Source: CAWCUU01 sp963798855 (GTDB taxonomy: Bacteria; Gemmatimonadota; Gemmatimonadetes; Longimicrobiales; RSA9). From it: DNA of 64,000 bases. The translations under genes and the position numbers were made by a program. The notes under the pieces are model-generated. The model ran no database searches. It worked only from the letters and a program-made list of their open reading frames with translations, and was not told the origin of the DNA. Location: positions 372,001-436,000 of the forward strand of contig CAWCUU010000003.1 of the NCBI GenBank assembly GCA_963798855.1. Direction: 5' to 3'. Of this stretch, positions 60,873-64,000 are shown one piece after another; positions within the stretch are counted from its first letter, which is position 1; every line of letters begins with the position of its first letter.

Positions 60873-62162
60873 TCACTGCCCGCAATGCCCGCCGCAGCCG
60901 TGAGCGCCACAATCGTCGCCGTGCGCACGGGCGGGACGGTGGACCGGGAGGGGAATACCCTTTCTCAGCATCCGCTTCGCGAAGTAGGTCGTCGTGTCCT
61001 CGGCCTCCCCCGCCTCGACCATCCGCTGCCAACGCTTCGGAACGTGCACGCAGAACGGCTCGGCCTCGAGGTAGTCGCCCGTGACGGCGTATGCCCTCGC
61101 GCGGCTGCCGCCGCACATGGGCAGATACTCGCAGACGCCGCACTTCCCCTTGAACGACGCTCGGTCGCGCAGCGCGCGGAAGAGCTCCGACTCGCGGTAG
61201 ACCTCGACCAGGTCGTCCGACCGCACGTTGCCCGCGCTCACCGGCAGGAAGCCGGATGGGAAGATCTCGCCCGTATGGCTGACGAACATGAAGCCGTCGC
61301 CGTCGTTGACACCGCGCGCCCGACCAATGCCGTCCTTCAGCGAGTGCTCCACTCCGTCCGTCAGCACGTCCGTCGCCTCGTGCCGCTTCCCGTTGCGGCG
61401 CTCGGCGACCTTGTGCTGCAGCACCACTCGCGAGTACTGCGGCGCGGCCGTCGCCTTGATGTCGAACGGTGCCGTCTTCGACAGCTCGTACAGGCGCTCG
61501 AACACCGTCTCGAACGCCTCCGCCGACGCGACGTCCTCCGGCTTCGCCCTGCCCATCGGGACGAGGAAGAACACCTCCCAGAACACGATGCCGAGCTCCC
61601 TCATGAGCTCGCACAGCGCGTCGAAGTCCTCGAGGTTGTGACGGGCGACGACCGTGTTCACCTGTGTCGAAAGCCCGATCTCCTGCGCCGTCCGCAGGAT
61701 CCGGAGCCCGTGCTGGAACGACCCCGCCACCTGCCTGAACTCGTCGTGGATCCCCGGATTCGAGCCGTCCAGGCTCACCGCCAGCCGCGCGAGCCCGGCG
61801 TCCTTGAGCGCCTGGATCTTCTCACGGCTGCACAGCGGCGTCGTCGCCGGCGTGATCGCCATGCGCAGTCCGAGCTGTGCCCCGTACGCAACCAGCTCGA
61901 CGATGTCGGGCCGCTTCAGCGCGTCGCCACCCGAAAAGACGAAGATGATCGGACCGAAGCGGCGCACGTCCTCCAGCAGCCGCTTCGCCTCCGCGGTGCT
62001 GAGCTCGTCCGGATGCCGGTTCGGCTGCGCCTCCGCGCGACAGTGCTTGCAGGCGAGGTCGCACGCCTGCGTCGTCTCCCAGATCACCAGGAACGGGGCC
62101 CGATCGAAGTCGATTGGACCCATGCCGGGAAGTCCGCCCGGCCGCTTGGCCGCCTGTATCAC
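60873..62162 (-). CDS. Radical SAM/SPASM protein in the feo operon
   Basis: 429 residues from a GTG at 62162; an ATG at 62123 (MGPIDFDRAPF) is an alternative that begins where conserved sequence begins. Radical SAM cluster CDLACKHC (Cys34, 38, 41), GGD-type FSGGDALKRPD, and a C-terminal SPASM domain (GKCGVCEYLPMCGG, EPFCVHVP). The tail HGDDCGAHGCGGHC is His/Cys-rich and could bind metal. It resembles the TIGR04053/AhbD-like branch seen beside iron and haem genes. Reaction unknown; iron-linked role inferred from context. Confidence 0.88.
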   Translation of the reverse strand: MIQAAKRPGGLPGMGPIDFDRAPFLVIWETTQACDLACKHCRAEAQPNRHPDELSTAEAKRLLEDVRRFGPIIFVFSGGDALKRPDIVELVAYGAQLGLRMAITPATTPLCSREKIQALKDAGLARLAVSLDGSNPGIHDEFRQVAGSFQHGLRILRTAQEIGLSTQVNTVVARHNLEDFDALCELMRELGIVFWEVFFLVPMGRAKPEDVASAEAFETVFERLYELSKTAPFDIKATAAPQYSRVVLQHKVAERRNGKRHEATDVLTDGVEHSLKDGIGRARGVNDGDGFMFVSHTGEIFPSGFLPVSAGNVRSDDLVEVYRESELFRALRDRASFKGKCGVCEYLPMCGGSRARAYAVTGDYLEAEPFCVHVPKRWQRMVEAGEAEDTTTYFAKRMLRKGIPLPVHRPARAHGDDCGAHGCGGHCGQ

Positions 62163-62426
62163 ACGCCACTCTCTGAGGAGGAAGACACCGTTCGTGTCGT
62201 GGACTCGCGTGGAAAGCTACGCCCGTAGCCGGCGGGCGCTGTCGGGGAGTGAAAGGAAAAGGCTGTCGGGCAGCGCGAGAGACCTTTGTGGGGAAATCCC
62301 GTACACGGGCTCGCGCTGGGCGCGACTGCGTCGGGCGCGGCGGCTGCGCGCCGGGCGCGGGGCGATGCCCCGGGCGCGACTGCGTCGGAGCGGGCTGGCC
62401 CGGGGGGCCTCGCTTCGCTCGAGGAC

Positions 62427-62501
62427 GCCGGCCTCGCCGGGGTGCCTGCTTCGCTCGGGGGGGCCGGCTTCGCCGGGGAGGCCGGCTTCGCCGGGGGGCG
62501 G
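62427..62501. repeat. Four tandem ~18-bp hairpin-forming units
   Basis: Units GCCGGCCTCGCCGGGG, GCCTGCTTCGCTCGGGG and two GCCGGCTTCGCCGGGG copies; each can fold on itself (CCGGC...GCCGG). Located between the radical SAM operon and a SnoaL-like lipoprotein gene. Confidence 0.65.
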
Positions 62502-62514
62502 CATGGCGGATTGT

Positions 62515-62548
62515 GAAGGGCGGCTGCGGAGGTCCGCGGCCGCCCTTC
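62515..62548 (-). terminator. Strong hairpin downstream of the SnoaL-like lipoprotein gene
   Basis: Stem GAAGGGCGGC (62515-62524) with its complement (62539-62548) and an inner GCGG/CCGC stem; no T-run follows. It sits about 55-90 bases after the stop at 62602, so it may terminate or protect that transcript. Confidence 0.55.
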
Positions 62549-62601
62549 GCACTTCGACTTCACCACTTCAGGAAATCACTTCACCCTCCGAACTTCCGTC
62601 T

Positions 62602-63129
62602 TCACCCTTCGTTCGCGACATCGCTGTTGAAGATGTCGGCGGCGACCTTCCAGGAGCCGTCGGCGGTCTTCTTCCAGACGACGATGAACTTGCCGTGGTC
62701 GAGGACATCGCCGTCGCCTCCCTTGGCCTGCCACTTCCCGCGCTCCCAGGCGATGTCGCCGGCGTCCGCTACGTGCACCTGATCGGGCGCGAAGGAAATC
62801 GTCGTCGAGCTGTCGGCGAGCAGCCCCGCCGAAGCGTTCCGGATCGCGTCGCCGCCTTCGGCCGGCTCCATGTTCGGCGGCATGAGCACGGCGTCGTCGG
62901 CGTAGAAGGAGGCGAAGGCCTGTGCGTCGTGGCGGCCGGCGGCGTCGGACCACCTCTGGTCCATCGCCCGGATGCTGTCTTCGATGGCCTGCTTGTCCAC
63001 GGACCCCGCGGAGGCGGCCATTCCGCTTCCGTTCGCGGAGTCAGGCGCCGCGCCCTCCTGACCCGTCTGCGGAGCGCAGGCGGCTGCGAGAAGAATTGCG
63101 AGCGAGAGCGCTGCGGGCGTGTTGCGCAT
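62602..63129 (-). CDS. SnoaL/DUF4440-like lipoprotein
   Basis: 175 residues; ATG preceded by AGGAG. Lipoprotein signal LSLAILLAAACAPQTGQ, Gly/Ser linker, then an NTF2-fold domain (QAIEDSIRAMDQRWSDAAGR, AQAFASFYADDAVLMPPNME, VVWKKTADGSWKVAADIFNS). Intact, unlike the SnoaL-like gene at 23210. Enzymatic role unknown; envelope-located. Confidence 0.85.
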   Translation of the reverse strand: MRNTPAALSLAILLAAACAPQTGQEGAAPDSANGSGMAASAGSVDKQAIEDSIRAMDQRWSDAAGRHDAQAFASFYADDAVLMPPNMEPAEGGDAIRNASAGLLADSSTTISFAPDQVHVADAGDIAWERGKWQAKGGDGDVLDHGKFIVVWKKTADGSWKVAADIFNSDVANEG

Positions 63130-63310
63130 GGTCGGCTCCTGTCGGGCGAGAGTATGGGCGGCCGCTCCGTTACATCCGAGGCCAAAATGGGGGCGCCGCG
63201 ACGTGGTGGCCAGACGTCGGGCACCCGCTTCGCCATTGCGGCAGGGTGGTGTCGGTCTTCAGCCGCGCTGCGAGTCAGGGCCTGCAGGCGAAGCCGTACC
63301 GCCTCTCTTC

Positions 63311-64000
63311 TCAGCCCCCCTCCTTCGCATCCGCGGCGAGCGCGCGGTAGCGCTGGAGGTGGCGAAGCGCGGCCGCCTTGTCGCCCTGCAGCTCGTACAG
63401 CTCCGCGAGGTTGTAGTGGGCGTCGGCCAGAGCGGCATCGAGCGAGAGCGCGCGCTCGTAGGCGGCCGCCGCCTCCCGCGCCCGCTTCGAGTCCTGCAGC
63501 ACCACGCCGAGGTTGAACCAGGCCGTCGCGTGGGTCGGCGCCAGATCCACCGCGCGCCGGTAGTGCGACTCCGCCTGCTTCAGTCGCCTGCGCTCGTGAA
63601 GCAGCCGCCCGAGGTTCACGTGGGCGTCGACGTGGTCCGGATCCGATTCCAGCGCGCGGCCGTAGGCGGTGATCGCCTGCTCGACGTCGTGCGCCTCCAG
63701 ATCGAGCGCCAGATCATACCACTCGTCGGCCTCGTATCCATCTCGCGGCGACGCCGCCGCCGCGGGGAAGTCGCGCACCAGAGGCGCCACCTCATCGGCG
63801 AGATCCTCGACGGTGAAATCGAGGTGGAGCTGCCCCGACTCCGGACTCCAGGGGCCGCGGCTATCGCGCACGATGATCCGGTCGCCCTCGGCCGTGATGC
63901 GAAGCTCCGTGAGAGCCCGACCCCGGGGCAGCTCCGATCTCAGGCGCCGCAGCGCCCGCTCGATCCGCGCCGCCGGCACACGCGCCCGTTCCAGGCCTCG
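63311..64000 (-). CDS. Regulator-TPR protein (MerR/SoxR-like), C-terminal part
   Basis: The open frame runs from beyond base 64000 to the stop at 63311, so the N terminus is missing. The first visible residues (ARIERALRRLRSELPRGRAL) and the beta strand VRDSRGPWSPESGQLHLDF match the linker found in MerR-type DNA-binding proteins fused to TPRs. Residues after about 90 of the visible part are three or four TPR units (AITAYGRALESDPDHVDAHV, AESHYRRAVDLAPTHATAWF, AAAYERALSLDAALADAHYN). A Val at the internal GTG at 63979 is not needed as a start. Likely a transcription regulator. Confidence 0.72.
   Translation of the reverse strand, partial: RGLERARVPAARIERALRRLRSELPRGRALTELRITAEGDRIIVRDSRGPWSPESGQLHLDFTVEDLADEVAPLVRDFPAAAASPRDGYEADEWYDLALDLEAHDVEQAITAYGRALESDPDHVDAHVNLGRLLHERRRLKQAESHYRRAVDLAPTHATAWFNLGVVLQDSKRAREAAAAYERALSLDAALADAHYNLAELYELQGDKAAALRHLQRYRALAADAKEGG

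Larger units (their letters stand above)
62163..62601. other. Low-complexity GC-rich intergenic region, 439 bp
   Basis: No supported gene. Bases 62280-62420 are GC-biased with repeated GCGCGGGGC motifs. 62427-62501 has four ~18-bp tandem GCCGGCTTCGCCGGGG units. 62515-62548 holds a strong hairpin (listed separately), and the rest shows no order. Confidence 0.5.

Noticed and set aside
1..64000. tRNA or rRNA genes
   Set aside because: No cloverleaf-type arms or conserved rRNA stretches were recognised on a visual read; a tRNAscan/Infernal run would settle it.

Overview
The window is 64 kb of very GC-rich, gene-dense bacterial chromosome. The gene repertoire points to Gemmatimonadota or a close relative. 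Signs are a Gemmatimonad-style SusC/SusD outer-membrane pair, an ADOP-type permease under a PadR repressor, many secreted peptidases, a tricorn-like S41 protease, Omp85-type barrels and a KorAB/GltD-type redox operon. This assignment rests on gene content and style only; no rRNA, tRNA or CRISPR array was recognised.

Layout. 1-10.5 kb: end of an M20 peptidase, a CsbD-like protein, a secreted S9 peptidase, two small lipoproteins, a SusC/SusD pair and a secreted M20 amidohydrolase, which together look like peptide capture and degradation at the envelope. 10.5-13.5 kb: small regulatory or unknown genes (DUF4160-DUF2442 fusion, RemA-like protein) and a decayed TPR gene. 13.6-20.2 kb: PadR regulator with a palindromic operator, an ADOP permease and a frameshifted tricorn-like protease. 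20.3-28.7 kb: Fpg/Nei glycosylase, secreted nuclease/phosphatase-like lipoprotein, LURP-one-like protein, frameshifted SnoaL-like gene, a 69-bp mobile repeat, a class A penicillin-binding protein, DUF1059 protein, HExxH membrane protein and a CHRD-like lipoprotein. 28.7-33.9 kb: minus-strand operon for a 2-oxoacid:acceptor oxidoreductase with its NAD(P)H/Fe-S electron-transfer subunit. 34.3-39.2 kb: MarR regulator, an ATP-grasp/SET fusion and an Mla-type lipid transporter (mlaE, mlaF, mlaD). 39.2-42.5 kb: transposon nest, with an IS110/IS1111-type element abutting a 280-bp nested-hairpin repeat that is itself split by an IS256-family element. 42.6-50 kb: large LuxR regulator, Gfo/Idh/MocA oxidoreductase, a chimeric trehalose-gene remnant, an 11-mer-repeat helical protein and an amidohydrolase. 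49.9-58.2 kb: EEP lipoprotein, then a tightly overlapping operon of DUF4956 membrane protein, CotH-like/Omp85 barrel fusion and a CYTH/Nudix-like/PPK1 fusion. 58.2-62.2 kb: radical SAM, feoB, zinc-ribbon and feoA operon. 62.6-64 kb: SnoaL-like lipoprotein and the end of a regulator-TPR protein.

The most novel-looking items are the DUF4956 / CotH-like barrel / CYTH-Nudix-PPK1 operon, which looks like a polyphosphate-linked envelope system; the ATP-grasp/SET fusion; and the modular hairpin repeat found intact-but-interrupted at one site and stripped of its hairpins at another.

Several genes carry single-base indels, some in short homopolymers (SusC, tricorn-like protease, SnoaL-like protein, TPR gene). 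Sequencing error is the simplest explanation for these, so the breaks need checking on reads before calling pseudogenes.
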